23,157 nucleotides of DNA from positions 1 to 23,157 of the forward strand of contig JAJRSQ010000218.1 in the NCBI GenBank assembly GCA_024278725.1, read 5' to 3'. The position numbers were made by a program, and so were the translations under genes. The stretch comes from Chloroflexota bacterium. GTDB lineage: Bacteria; Chloroflexota; Anaerolineae; 4572-78. Under the pieces are notes generated by a model. That model was not told the DNA's origin and did not search any database. It worked only from the letters and a program-made list of their open reading frames with translations. Shown here one piece after another: positions 7,216 through 14,886 of the stretch (position 1 is the stretch's first letter; every line of letters starts with the position of its first letter).

Positions 7216-8853
7216 ATGGCAAAACAGATTTCTTTTAACGAAGAAGCTCGTCGGGCGCTGAAACGTGGCGTGGACACCCTTGCCGATGCGGTAAAAACCA
7301 CATTGGGACCGAAAGGGCGCAACGTCGCCATCGACAAAAAATGGGGCGCACCGACCGTTACCCATGATGGCGTGACCGTTGCCAAAGAAATTGAACTGGA
7401 AGACCCCTTTGAAAACATGGGCGCGCAACTGCTCAAAGAAGCCGCCACCAAAACCAACGACGTCGCCGGTGACGGAACCACCACCGCGACCGTGCTGGCG
7501 CAAGCCATCACCAATCAGGGGTTGAAAAATATTGCCGCCGGCGCAAATGCGATGCTGCTCAAACGCGGTATCGAAATTGCCGCCCGCAAAGCCACGGAAG
7601 CCGTTGCCGAGATGTCCATCCCCGTTGAAGGACGCGAAAATGTCGCTGACGTCGCCAGCATCTCCGCCGCCGACTCGGAAATCGGCAACCTCATCGCCGA
7701 AGTGATGGAAAAAGTCGGGAAAGACGGCGTCATCACCGTGGAAGAAAGCAAAGGCTTGAAATTTGAAACTTCGTATGTGGACGGGATGCAGTTCGACCGT
7801 GGCTACATCAGCCCTTACTTCATCACCGATTCCGATACGATGGAAGCCAGTCTGCAAAATCCGGCAATCCTCATTCACGAAAAGAAAATCTCCTCCGCCC
7901 AAGACTTGGTGCCGATTTTGGAAAAACTCATCCAAACCGGCAAACGTGATTTGGTCATCATTGCGGAAGATGTTGACGGCGAAGCGCTGGCAACCCTCGT
8001 ACTGAACAAATTGCGCGGGATGCTCAACGTGCTGGCAGTGAAAGCCCCCGGCTTCGGCGACCGCCGCAAAGCCATGCTGAACGACATCGCCATTCTGACC
8101 GGCGGTGAAGTGATTGCTGAAGAAATCGGCAAAAACCTCGGCAACGCCACCCTCGACGACCTCGGCACGGCTGAAAAAGTCGTCTCCACCAAAGATGATA
8201 CCACCATCGTCGGCGGTGCAGGCAGCGAAGAAGCTATCCAGGGACGCATCAACCAAATCCGCGCCGAAATTGAAAACTCCACCAGCGATTATGACCGCGA
8301 AAAATTGCAGGAACGCCTGGCGAAACTCGCCGGTGGCGTGGCGGTTATCGGTGTGGGTGCGGCAACCGAAACCGAATTGAAAGAAAAGAAACACCGAGTG
8401 GAAGACGCTCTGAGCGCGACCCGCGCCGCCGTGGAAGAAGGTGTGGTTCCCGGTGGTGGTGTGGCGCTCATCAAAGCCCAAAAAGCCATTGCCGACCTGA
8501 GCCACGACGTGCCCGACATCAACACCGGGATTGAAATCGTCCGTAAATCATTGGAAGCTCCGATGCGTGGTTTGGCAGAAAATGCCGGCTTCGATGGCGC
8601 AGTGGTGGTGGAAGAAATTCGCCGCCGCAACGGTGGCAACGACAGCAACGTCGGCTTCAACGTCATTTCCGAAGCCTACGAAGATATGGTCAAATCAGGT
8701 ATCATTGACCCCGCCAAAGTCACCAAAAGCGCAATTTCCAATGCGGCATCCATTGCCAGCATGATTCTCACCACTGAAGCGCTCATCACCGATATTCCCG
8801 AACCCGAAGCACCCGCCGCTCCCGGTGGCGCGCCCGGCATGGGAATGATGTAA
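7216..8853 (+). CDS. groEL: Chaperonin GroEL (HSP60)
   Basis: A full-length 545-aa group I chaperonin that folds proteins in the cytoplasm as an ATP-driven double ring with GroES. Visible signatures are the start AKQISFNEEARRALKRGVD, TLGPKGRNV, the ATP-site phrase VAGDGTTTATVLAQ, the apical-domain KAPGFGDRRKAML, VEEGVVPGGGVAL in the second equatorial half, and the Gly/Met-rich tail GGAPGMGMM. The ATG at 7216 follows AAGGAG with about 10 bases spacing. It stands alone: the upstream gene is tatA and there is no groES in the window, so groES is either elsewhere or paired with another groEL copy. Regulation by HrcA through two CIRCE sites is strongly implied. Confidence 0.98.
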   Translation: MAKQISFNEEARRALKRGVDTLADAVKTTLGPKGRNVAIDKKWGAPTVTHDGVTVAKEIELEDPFENMGAQLLKEAATKTNDVAGDGTTTATVLAQAITNQGLKNIAAGANAMLLKRGIEIAARKATEAVAEMSIPVEGRENVADVASISAADSEIGNLIAEVMEKVGKDGVITVEESKGLKFETSYVDGMQFDRGYISPYFITDSDTMEASLQNPAILIHEKKISSAQDLVPILEKLIQTGKRDLVIIAEDVDGEALATLVLNKLRGMLNVLAVKAPGFGDRRKAMLNDIAILTGGEVIAEEIGKNLGNATLDDLGTAEKVVSTKDDTTIVGGAGSEEAIQGRINQIRAEIENSTSDYDREKLQERLAKLAGGVAVIGVGAATETELKEKKHRVEDALSATRAAVEEGVVPGGGVALIKAQKAIADLSHDVPDINTGIEIVRKSLEAPMRGLAENAGFDGAVVVEEIRRRNGGNDSNVGFNVISEAYEDMVKSGIIDPAKVTKSAISNAASIASMILTTEALITDIPEPEAPAAPGGAPGMGMM

Positions 8854-8884
8854 TCCGTTTCACCCCTCAGTAGTTTGATGTTCT

Positions 8885-8917
8885 GCGCCCCGCTCGATTG
8901 AGTGGGGCGCTTTGTTT
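8885..8917 (+). terminator. Intrinsic terminator after groEL
   Basis: An 11-pair stem (8885-8895 with 8900-8910, one G-T pair, loop GATT) followed by TTTGTTT. Confidence 0.85.
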
Positions 8918-8944
8918 GGGCAGATTGCCATCATATGCTATAAT
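8916..8944 (+). promoter_or_regulatory. Promoter of the small membrane protein gene
   Basis: Extended -10 TGC-TATAAT (8936-8944) with a weak -35 TTGGGC (8916-8921) at 17 bp spacing. The TTGCCA at 8925 is too close to serve as -35. The promoter forces the translation start downstream of 8944. Confidence 0.65.
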
Positions 8945-8958
8945 GCCGAGGCAAATTT

Positions 8959-8974
8959 CCTCACTTCGGTGAGG
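8959..8974 (+). promoter_or_regulatory. Hairpin with TTCG loop just before a ribosome-binding site
   Basis: Perfect six-pair stem CCTCAC / GTGAGG closing a TTCG tetraloop, located in the predicted 5' leader 4 bases before the AGGAG of the TTG-started gene at 8990. In RNA, C-UUCG-G loops are very stable. It may tune translation or protect the 5' end. Confidence 0.55.
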
Positions 8975-8989
8975 CAACAGGAGCGACTT

Positions 8990-9523
8990 TTGACTGCGAA
9001 AACATCACAGAACCAAAAACTAGCCCATTTTGAAATCAATATCCTGCTCAATGCCGCGATGAAGGCGGGCATTGGCGGCGGGATTGCCGTATCATTGCTG
9101 GTGTTGGTGAATCAAATTGCTTTCCCGCTGCTGCGAACCTTCCTCATCCCCCCGGCGTTCATCACCGTGTGGATAGTGACCGGCATCGCGGCGGCAATGT
9201 TCGCCGAGCAACGCATCGTCACCCCGCGCGACGGGTTTCAGGTGGGATTGCTGGCGGGCATCGTCTCCGGTACTGTTTCCGGCTTGGTGGCGATGGTGCT
9301 GGCGGCATTCGGCGTGACCTTTCAGCAGGTGGGGCAGGGCATCCTGACCCAGTTTTCCGATGCGCAACTGGCATCAATGGTCGAATCCGGGCTGACCGAG
9401 CAACTCCTTTCGGCGGGCAGTATGGTGCTGGCGGCATTGTTTGTGTGCGGCATCGGGGGGATTGTTGTGGCGGCACTGTTTGGCGGCGTTGGCGGGTGGT
9501 TGTACCCGAAGTTCAACAAATAG
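8990..9523 (+). CDS. Small polytopic membrane protein of unknown function
   Basis: Start chosen at TTG 8990: it follows AGGAG at 6 bases and lies downstream of the promoter at 8916-8944, whereas the earlier in-frame ATG at 8912 lies upstream of that promoter. The product is 177 aa with a polar N-terminus (TAKTSQNQKLAHFEIN) and about four hydrophobic helices rich in Ala and Gly (near LLNAAMKAGIGGGIAVSLLVLV, FITVWIVTGIAAAMF, LLAGIVSGTVSGLVAMVLAAF and the C-terminal FVCGIGGIVVAALFGGVGGWLY). Between helices three and four is a polar loop with QQVGQGILTQF. I do not recognise a family. It is a single-gene unit between two terminators. Confidence 0.75.
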   Translation: MTAKTSQNQKLAHFEINILLNAAMKAGIGGGIAVSLLVLVNQIAFPLLRTFLIPPAFITVWIVTGIAAAMFAEQRIVTPRDGFQVGLLAGIVSGTVSGLVAMVLAAFGVTFQQVGQGILTQFSDAQLASMVESGLTEQLLSAGSMVLAALFVCGIGGIVVAALFGGVGGWLYPKFNK

Positions 9524-9540
9524 CGATAGAGAAAGAGAAA

Positions 9541-9570
9541 GCGGATGCTCAATCGGGCATCCGCTTTTTT
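9541..9570. terminator. Bidirectional terminator between convergent genes
   Basis: Perfect 8-pair stem GCGGATGC (9541-9548) / GCATCCGC (9557-9564) followed by TTTTTT on the plus strand. On the minus strand the same stem is followed by a T/C-rich run, so it can end both the membrane-protein gene and rdgB. Confidence 0.88.
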
Positions 9571-9571
9571 G

Positions 9572-10171
9572 TTATTTCTCCACCAGCTTTTTCAAAATAG
9601 GGATGGCGGCGCGGGCGGCGCGTCCCCGGTGGCTGATGCGATGTTTCTCCGCCGAAGAAACCTGCGCCAGAGTTTTTGAAAACGCCGGAACCCGGAAAAT
9701 GGGGTCGTACCCGAATCCGCCATCGCCGGCGGGGGCGTGGGTGATGCGTCCCTCAACTGCGCCATGCACCACATCCACCACCATTTCGGGCAGGACAATC
9801 GCCAGCGCGCACCGGAATCGCGCCGTGCGGCGGTCATCCGGCACACCGGCGAGCTTCTTCAGCACCAGCTCATACCGTTCGCGGTGAGCCTCTTTGGGCG
9901 TGTCGCCGTACCGCGCGGAATACACCCCCGGCTCGCCACCGAGCGCGTCCACTTCCAGCCCGGAATCATCCGCAATGGTGAGCAGCCCGGTCACTTGGGC
10001 AAAAGCGGTCGCTTTGATGATGGCGTTTTCTTCAAAAGTTGTTCCCGTTTCCTCCGGTTCCATCTCCAGCCCCAACTCACGGGGGAAGGTAATTTCCAGC
10101 GGCAGGTCGGCGAAAATCTCTTTGAATTCTTCAATCTTGTGCGCGTTGTTGGTCGCAATCAATAATTTCAA
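9572..10171 (-). CDS. rdgB: RdgB/HAM1 dITP/XTP pyrophosphatase
   Basis: Hydrolyses non-canonical purine nucleoside triphosphates (ITP, dITP, XTP) to monophosphates, cleaning the nucleotide pool in the cytoplasm. The start is taken as TTG at 10171, preceded by AAGGAG, giving 199 aa, close to the family norm. The HAM1 hallmarks are present: LLIATNNAHKIEEFKEIF at the N-terminus, IADDSGLEVDALGGEPGVYSARY in the middle, GYDPIFRVP and SHRGRAARA near the end. It begins 11 bases after the stop of the DUF4352 gene, so the two are co-transcribed. Confidence 0.95.
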   Translation of the reverse strand: MKLLIATNNAHKIEEFKEIFADLPLEITFPRELGLEMEPEETGTTFEENAIIKATAFAQVTGLLTIADDSGLEVDALGGEPGVYSARYGDTPKEAHRERYELVLKKLAGVPDDRRTARFRCALAIVLPEMVVDVVHGAVEGRITHAPAGDGGFGYDPIFRVPAFSKTLAQVSSAEKHRISHRGRAARAAIPILKKLVEK

Positions 10172-10182
10172 CCGCCGCTCCT

Positions 10183-10950
10183 TTACTGCAACGCGACGGT
10201 GTAAACCGTTCCACCGGCTACCGGCTGCCATAACAGTTTCAACGGGGCATCCCCGGCGATGACGTGGAAGAGCAAATCGCCTTCAACCGGCGTGTCGTCC
10301 GTCAATTCGCCGCCGGAGAGCCTGCGTCCGTTGTCCGCCTGCGGGTCGGGCTGATAGAGAACGTCTTGCCCGTTCTGCAGCTGGAAATTCGAGATTTCAT
10401 ACAATTGCGGCATACTCGCCGGGGCGACTCGTCGCAACTGCACCGATACTGCCACAAATTCCATCCCGTCTGCGGGCGCGAGATTCACCGGTTGCACCCC
10501 GCGTTGAATGTCGAGCGCCACCAGTTCGATGCCGATGTCATCGGCAACCACCGCATCGCCCAGTACCGGAAAGCCTGCACCGGCGGGAACGGATGTGGAT
10601 TGCACGGGTTGCGGCTGTTCGTTCACGGGGGCAGGCTGTTCGCCCGCCGGATTCGCGGGTTGTACGGGCATGGTCTCGGCGAAGGTTGTGGCTTCCGTGG
10701 CGACGACATTTTTCGGCGATGTGATGCCGTAACGGGCATCCACCACCCAAGCGACAGCCAGCAGAATCACACAGCACCCGACCAATATCAGGGTAGCACA
10801 GCCGCCCATCAAACCATAAAATAACGGGCTGCGCGGCGGCGATTCGTCATCATAATATTCCGGTTCAGGGTCGGGCAGTTGTTGATACTGCGGCGGTTGA
10901 TACTGCGGTGGTCTGGGTGGATAAGTTGGCGGTCCCCAATTTTGGGTCAT
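10183..10950 (-). CDS. Membrane-anchored DUF4352-like protein
   Basis: 255 aa in three parts: a Pro/Tyr/Gln-rich cytoplasmic N-terminus (residues 1-40, with repeated PPQYQ), one membrane helix (about 43-70, Cys-containing), and an extracytoplasmic part made of a Pro/Gln/Val linker and a beta-rich domain (about 130-255) containing MEFVAVSVQLRRV, as in DUF4352 (immunoglobulin-like) domains. ATG at 10950 follows GGGAG. It probably binds or senses something outside the cell, but no ligand can be named. First gene of the operon with rdgB. Confidence 0.75.
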   Translation of the reverse strand: MTQNWGPPTYPPRPPQYQPPQYQQLPDPEPEYYDDESPPRSPLFYGLMGGCATLILVGCCVILLAVAWVVDARYGITSPKNVVATEATTFAETMPVQPANPAGEQPAPVNEQPQPVQSTSVPAGAGFPVLGDAVVADDIGIELVALDIQRGVQPVNLAPADGMEFVAVSVQLRRVAPASMPQLYEISNFQLQNGQDVLYQPDPQADNGRRLSGGELTDDTPVEGDLLFHVIAGDAPLKLLWQPVAGGTVYTVALQ

Positions 10951-10984
10951 ATTGGTCTCCCTTGTTTTGTAAAATTACGGATTC

Positions 10985-11013
10985 ATTATAACATACAGCC
11001 GCGCAATGCGTAA
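10985..11013 (-). promoter_or_regulatory. Promoter of the DUF4352-rdgB operon
   Basis: Minus strand: -35 TTACGC (11008-11013), 17-bp spacer, extended -10 TGT-TATAAT (hexamer at 10985-10990). It sits in the gap between the divergent rsmG and DUF4352 genes. Confidence 0.65.
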
Positions 11014-11015
11014 AC

Positions 11016-11064
11016 TGAAATTAGTTATTTGAGATTGGATATTGAAAATTGGAACGTTTGAAAA
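11016..11064. repeat. Degenerate heptanucleotide array at the rsmG start
   Basis: Seven successive 7-bp units: TGAAATT-like, TAGTTAT, TTGAGAT, TGGATAT, TGAAAAT, TGGAACG, TTTGAAA. The rsmG start codon and its first residues lie in the array. Weaker than the other heptamer tracts because units differ from one another. Confidence 0.5.
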
Positions 11065-11753
11065 CCGCCGCCGCCGAGATGGGGATACCCCTTTCCGCGA
11101 CGCAACTTAATCAATTTGAAACATATTTTGCCGAATTGACGGACTGGAACCGGCGCGTCAACCTCACCCGGATTATTGAGCGGGAAGCGGTCATCACCAA
11201 ACATTTTCTGGATTCGCTCTCTTGCCTGCGCGCCGTGCCGAAGCTCCCCGCGCGGGTGATTGATGTCGGCACGGGGGCGGGATTGCCGGGGCTGGCATTG
11301 AAAATCGTTCAGCCCGATATTCAACTCACGCTGGTGGAATCGGTGGGGAAAAAGACCGCCTTTCTGCGCCATTTGGTCGAAACGCTGGCGCTGGAAAATG
11401 TGACCGTGCTGCACGCCCGCGCGGAAGATGTCGGGCGGATGGGAGCGCACCGGGAGAAATACGGGCTGGCGGTGGCGCGCGCCGTCGCGCCGGTGCGGGT
11501 ACTGGCGGAATATCTGCTGCCGCTGGTGGCGGTCGGCGGGCTGATGCTGGCGCAAAAAGGGGCTGACCCCGCCGCCGAGGTCGCCGATGCGCGGAATGCG
11601 TTCGGTATTCTGGGGGGAAAACATATCCAAACTCTGGCGGTCTCCGTGCCGAATTTGGACGCGGCGCGGCATTTGGTGCTGGTGCGGAAAACAAAATCCA
11701 CCCCGAAACAATACCCGCGCAAAGCGGGCGCACCGGGGAAGAAACCGATTTAG
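11049..11753 (+). CDS. rsmG: 16S rRNA (guanine-527-N7)-methyltransferase RsmG
   Basis: Transfers a methyl group from SAM to N7 of G527 in 16S rRNA. 234 aa from the TTG at 11049, normal for the family. The helical N-terminus (FETYFAELTDWNRRVNLTRI) is followed by the SAM-binding VIDVGTGAGLPGLALKI (near residues 73-89), LVESVGKKTAFL, RAEDVG, and AVARAVAPVRVLAEYLLPLV, all RsmG hallmarks; the tail ends in the usual KYPRKAGxPxKKP-like motif (QYPRKAGAPGKKPI). The start is uncertain: TTG at 11049 or TTG at 11058, both in repeat-like DNA without a good Shine-Dalgarno. No mnm/gidA or parAB neighbours are present. Confidence 0.95.
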   Translation: MERLKTAAAEMGIPLSATQLNQFETYFAELTDWNRRVNLTRIIEREAVITKHFLDSLSCLRAVPKLPARVIDVGTGAGLPGLALKIVQPDIQLTLVESVGKKTAFLRHLVETLALENVTVLHARAEDVGRMGAHREKYGLAVARAVAPVRVLAEYLLPLVAVGGLMLAQKGADPAAEVADARNAFGILGGKHIQTLAVSVPNLDAARHLVLVRKTKSTPKQYPRKAGAPGKKPI

Positions 11754-11837
11754 TTCAGTGAATAGAGTATAGTGAACAGTGAACAATAAATTAGTCGTTG
11801 AAAATCGTCATTCGTCATTCGTCATTCGTCATTTGCC
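11754..11837. repeat. Heptanucleotide array between rsmG and the DUF2723 gene
   Basis: A 7-bp register runs without break for 12 units directly after the rsmG stop: worn units (TTCAGTG, AATAGAG, TATAGTG, AACAGTG and so on) leading into four near-exact CGTCATT copies (11806-11833). The annotated start of the DUF2723 gene lies inside the array. Confidence 0.8.
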
Positions 11838-13641
11838 GGTTGAAACAATCCTGCTTTTTTTGTTGACATTTGGCGTATTTCTACGCGGGCTGGCGCCATC
11901 GGTGGCGACAATTTTCGATGATAGTCTGGAATTTCCGTTGGTGGTACACCGGCTGGCAATTGCCCACCCCACGGGGTATCCGCTGTACATTCTGCTGGGG
12001 AAATTGTTCAGCCTGCTCAACCCGGCGAATGTCGCTTTTCAGCTAAATTTGATGAGCGCGTTTTTCGGCGCACTGGCGGTGGCGATGGTTTATCGCGCGG
12101 GGGTGGCGATGCTGCCGCACCCCACCGCCGCCCGACGCGCCGGCGCGTGGCTCGCCGCGCTGATGTTCGGGCTGGGTCCCGTTTTTTTCAGCCAAGCCAC
12201 CCTCGCCGAAGTTTATACCCTCAACGCTTTTTTCATTGCCGCCATGCTGTGGCTGGCACTGCGAAAACGCTGGCTCGCGCTGGCGTTCCTTTTCGGCTTG
12301 AGCCAAACCCACCATCGCACCGCAATTTTGCTCGCGCCCGCGCTGGCGGTTTGGCTCATCAGCCATTATCTGCTGCACCGCCGCGCCGGGTGGCGGCAAT
12401 TTTGGCGCGATATTCCTCCCGCCAAAACCGCTATCGCTCTGATTGCGCCGTTGCTGCTGTACCTGTATCTGCCGTTGCGGGGTGCAGTCGGCTCGCTGGA
12501 TGGCAGTTATGAAAATTCGTGGGCGGGTTTTTGGCGGCACATTATGGGGGGCGGGTACGGCGCGGCATTTTTGCTCGATAATCCTTTCGGCAATGAGCGG
12601 GGATTTTCGTTTTATGCCGGGCTGCTGCAAAACGAAATCGGCTGGTGGGGGCTGGCGCTGGCAGTGGCGGGAATTGGCGGGCTGGTGTGGCGCAGACAAT
12701 GGCGCGCGCTGACACTGACGGGGATTGCCTTCGGCACGTTTTTGGCGTTCAATTTGAAATACACCGTCGCCGATATTGAAGTCTTTTTCATCCCGATTTT
12801 TCTGATTTTGGCGCTGTGGGCGGGGGTTGGGCTGGGTAAGATTTTTGAATGGTTGCGGAAACCATCTCTGCAAATTGGCGTGAGTCTTTTTCTTACCGGT
12901 TTGCTATTGTGGCGCGGGGCGACGGTGGACGTGAGTCGCGCGGGGGATTGGGCGGTGCACGATTATGGGTTGGATGCGCTGGCGCAACCCGCGCCGGACG
13001 GGACGGTGGTCGGCATTTTGGGGGAGATGACCCTGCTGCGCTATTTTCAGGAAGTGCAGGGGGTGCGCCCCGATGTGCGCACCATCGCCGCCGACCGGGA
13101 TGAGGTGCGGTTGAAAACGGTATCGGATTTGCTGGGGCAGGGCGAAGCGGTGTATCTCACGCGGGAATTGCCCGGTATCCCCGCCGAATGGTCGCTGTCG
13201 GCGGCGGGGTCGCTGATTCGGGTGTCGGCGGCGCCTTTGCCCGCCCCGAAGTTCGACACGGCGGTCGGGGTGGCGGTCACGCCGGAAATTTCGCTGGCGG
13301 GATACACCATCACCCGCCCGAAAAGCCACGAGACGCCCGCGCCGGTGCGGCTGATGCCGGTGTGGCAGGTGGTGCAATCGCCCCCGGTGGATTTGAAGGT
13401 GTCGGCGCGGTTGCTGGACGCGGCGGGGAATGTCGCCGCCGTGACCGATGCCGTGCCGGTTCATTTCGCGTATCCCACCTCGCGCTGGAAGGCGGGGGAA
13501 ATCATCGCCGACGGGTACGATTTGCAATTGCCGGCAGGCGCAACAGGCGAATTCACCCCGCTCATCATTCTGTATGACCCCGCCAACGGCGCGGCAGAGG
13601 TCGGGCGGGTGACGCTGCCGCCGGTGACGATAGGGCAATGA
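11779..13641 (+). CDS. DUF2723-family polytopic membrane protein
   Basis: About 600 residues. The N-terminal half has around ten membrane helices and the DUF2723 signature: DDSLEFPLVVHRLAIAHPTGYPLYILLGKLF, where an acidic residue in the first loop and the HPTGYPLY motif follow helix one, as in GT-C glycosyltransferase-like proteins. From about residue 390 the protein is soluble and probably extracytoplasmic. The family is expected to move sugars from lipid carriers to acceptors, but the substrate is unknown. The start is uncertain: GTG at 11779 gives an N-terminus encoded by heptamer repeats; TTG at 11833 would skip them and begin next to the first helix. Neither has a clear ribosome-binding site. 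The stop at 13639-13641 abuts the stop of the convergent methyltransferase gene with no gap. Confidence 0.8.
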   Translation: MNNKLVVENRHSSFVIRHLPVETILLFLLTFGVFLRGLAPSVATIFDDSLEFPLVVHRLAIAHPTGYPLYILLGKLFSLLNPANVAFQLNLMSAFFGALAVAMVYRAGVAMLPHPTAARRAGAWLAALMFGLGPVFFSQATLAEVYTLNAFFIAAMLWLALRKRWLALAFLFGLSQTHHRTAILLAPALAVWLISHYLLHRRAGWRQFWRDIPPAKTAIALIAPLLLYLYLPLRGAVGSLDGSYENSWAGFWRHIMGGGYGAAFLLDNPFGNERGFSFYAGLLQNEIGWWGLALAVAGIGGLVWRRQWRALTLTGIAFGTFLAFNLKYTVADIEVFFIPIFLILALWAGVGLGKIFEWLRKPSLQIGVSLFLTGLLLWRGATVDVSRAGDWAVHDYGLDALAQPAPDGTVVGILGEMTLLRYFQEVQGVRPDVRTIAADRDEVRLKTVSDLLGQGEAVYLTRELPGIPAEWSLSAAGSLIRVSAAPLPAPKFDTAVGVAVTPEISLAGYTITRPKSHETPAPVRLMPVWQVVQSPPVDLKVSARLLDAAGNVAAVTDAVPVHFAYPTSRWKAGEIIADGYDLQLPAGATGEFTPLIILYDPANGAAEVGRVTLPPVTIGQ

Positions 13642-14886
13642 TTATGGTTTTTGCATGACCACAATATATTCGTGATTCATCGTGCTGTCAGTGATGCCGG
13701 TTTGATTGGTGGGGCTGTTACGTGACGGCATTCGTTTGTTGGGGATGTTGCGGACGATAGTTTCGATATGGGCGAAGCCGTGCCGGGCAAAAAACGCAGC
13801 GGTGATTTCATCAGTGGGAAGTGTTACCCCTTTGACCCGCCGATTGCCCACCACATAACACGCATAGCCGCCTTTTTTCACGGTTGCGGCAACATTCGCA
13901 ATAGATTGTTGGTAATCATTGTAAAAACTATAAACCTCTTGGGCGCGTTTTTCATCTCGTGCCGAAATTTCAGCAACGGTTTTATCCGCAATTTCAATAC
14001 CGAAAGGCGTAATGGTTTTCCGCTGTCCCCCCATCAGCATAGCATCAATTTTGTTGGCGTTTTCAATGCCCAACCATTGATTGGCAAGCCGAGAAAACTG
14101 TCCGTAAGCCACGGTTGTGCGGCTATCGCCGTATGGTGGGGAGGTGATGACAATATCCACTGTTTCTTTTTCAATGGATGGAACACCGTGAATGGTATTG
14201 AAATCATCCACCCGTCCCCAAGCCGAGTTGTTTGCCATCCGTTCCAGAAAATTTACCAATCCCTTCCGGTTACGGGCAAATTTTTGCAACATCAGCCCAA
14301 AAACATCGGGAGAAAATTTAGCACGCTGTTTCTCAGTCATGCGATACAGTTTGAATTCACTGTTGCGCGTCCAACTTGCTTCGCGTACTGTTTCGCTAAA
14401 CCCGACATAAAAGAAATTTCTTACCGCTTCATCGGTGATGTGTTCGATGAAATATTTGATGACAGCCAGCTTTTTCTGGATGGGTTTATCAAACCAATAA
14501 TCGATATTTTTGAATGTCGGTAATACCACCGATGGTTTGTTGATGCCGAAACTGACCGCGAATGCGAAATCGTTAAATTCTTTTAAGTATAAATCCAGAA
14601 TTTGTAAATTAATTCGCGCCAGTTTAGTGCGGGCAATCAATCGTGCCAGCGGGTTCAAATCAGTGCCGATGGCGTTGATATTTCTGACATTAGCTTCCAC
14701 CAACGATGTGCCTGTGCCGCAATACGGGTCAAAAAGGAGGGAGGCTTGGTGTGCATATTGTTCCAATAGCCGCGCGGCAATCTGGGGAATCATCATTGCC
14801 GGGTAATTGTGATAGCAGTGGGTTAATTGTTTGGTATCAGCCGAGCGAAAGTCCCAACCGGTATCCACATATTTTTCGGAGAGCAT
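13642..14886 (-). CDS. Type II DNA methyltransferase (amino-methylating, probably N4-cytosine)
   Basis: 414 aa. SAM-binding motif I LFDPYCGTGTSLVEA lies near residues 51-65, with DLNP acidic motif II shortly after; the catalytic motif IV is TSPPYGDS at 248-255. TSPPY is typical of N4-cytosine or N6-adenine methyltransferases. Motif I precedes IV, with a roughly 180-residue helical region between them. Its start codon overlaps the stop of the endonuclease gene by one base (TAATG), indicating translational coupling. Because the endonuclease is MvaI/BcnI-like and that family cuts CCNGG-type sites, protection of the same site by m4C is the likely role; the exact site is inferred. Base and codon use is visibly more AT-rich than the neighbours, suggesting recent acquisition. 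Confidence 0.9.
   Translation of the reverse strand: MLSEKYVDTGWDFRSADTKQLTHCYHNYPAMMIPQIAARLLEQYAHQASLLFDPYCGTGTSLVEANVRNINAIGTDLNPLARLIARTKLARINLQILDLYLKEFNDFAFAVSFGINKPSVVLPTFKNIDYWFDKPIQKKLAVIKYFIEHITDEAVRNFFYVGFSETVREASWTRNSEFKLYRMTEKQRAKFSPDVFGLMLQKFARNRKGLVNFLERMANNSAWGRVDDFNTIHGVPSIEKETVDIVITSPPYGDSRTTVAYGQFSRLANQWLGIENANKIDAMLMGGQRKTITPFGIEIADKTVAEISARDEKRAQEVYSFYNDYQQSIANVAATVKKGGYACYVVGNRRVKGVTLPTDEITAAFFARHGFAHIETIVRNIPNKRMPSRNSPTNQTGITDSTMNHEYIVVMQKP

Noticed and set aside
7075..8505. Minus-strand frame covering most of groEL
   Set aside because: GroEL is unambiguous on the plus strand with promoter and operators; the antisense frame is Phe/Gly/His-rich and typical of shadows.
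8925..8930. TTGCCA as -35 of the promoter at 8939
   Set aside because: Spacer would be only 8 bp; the weaker hexamer at 8916 has 17 bp.
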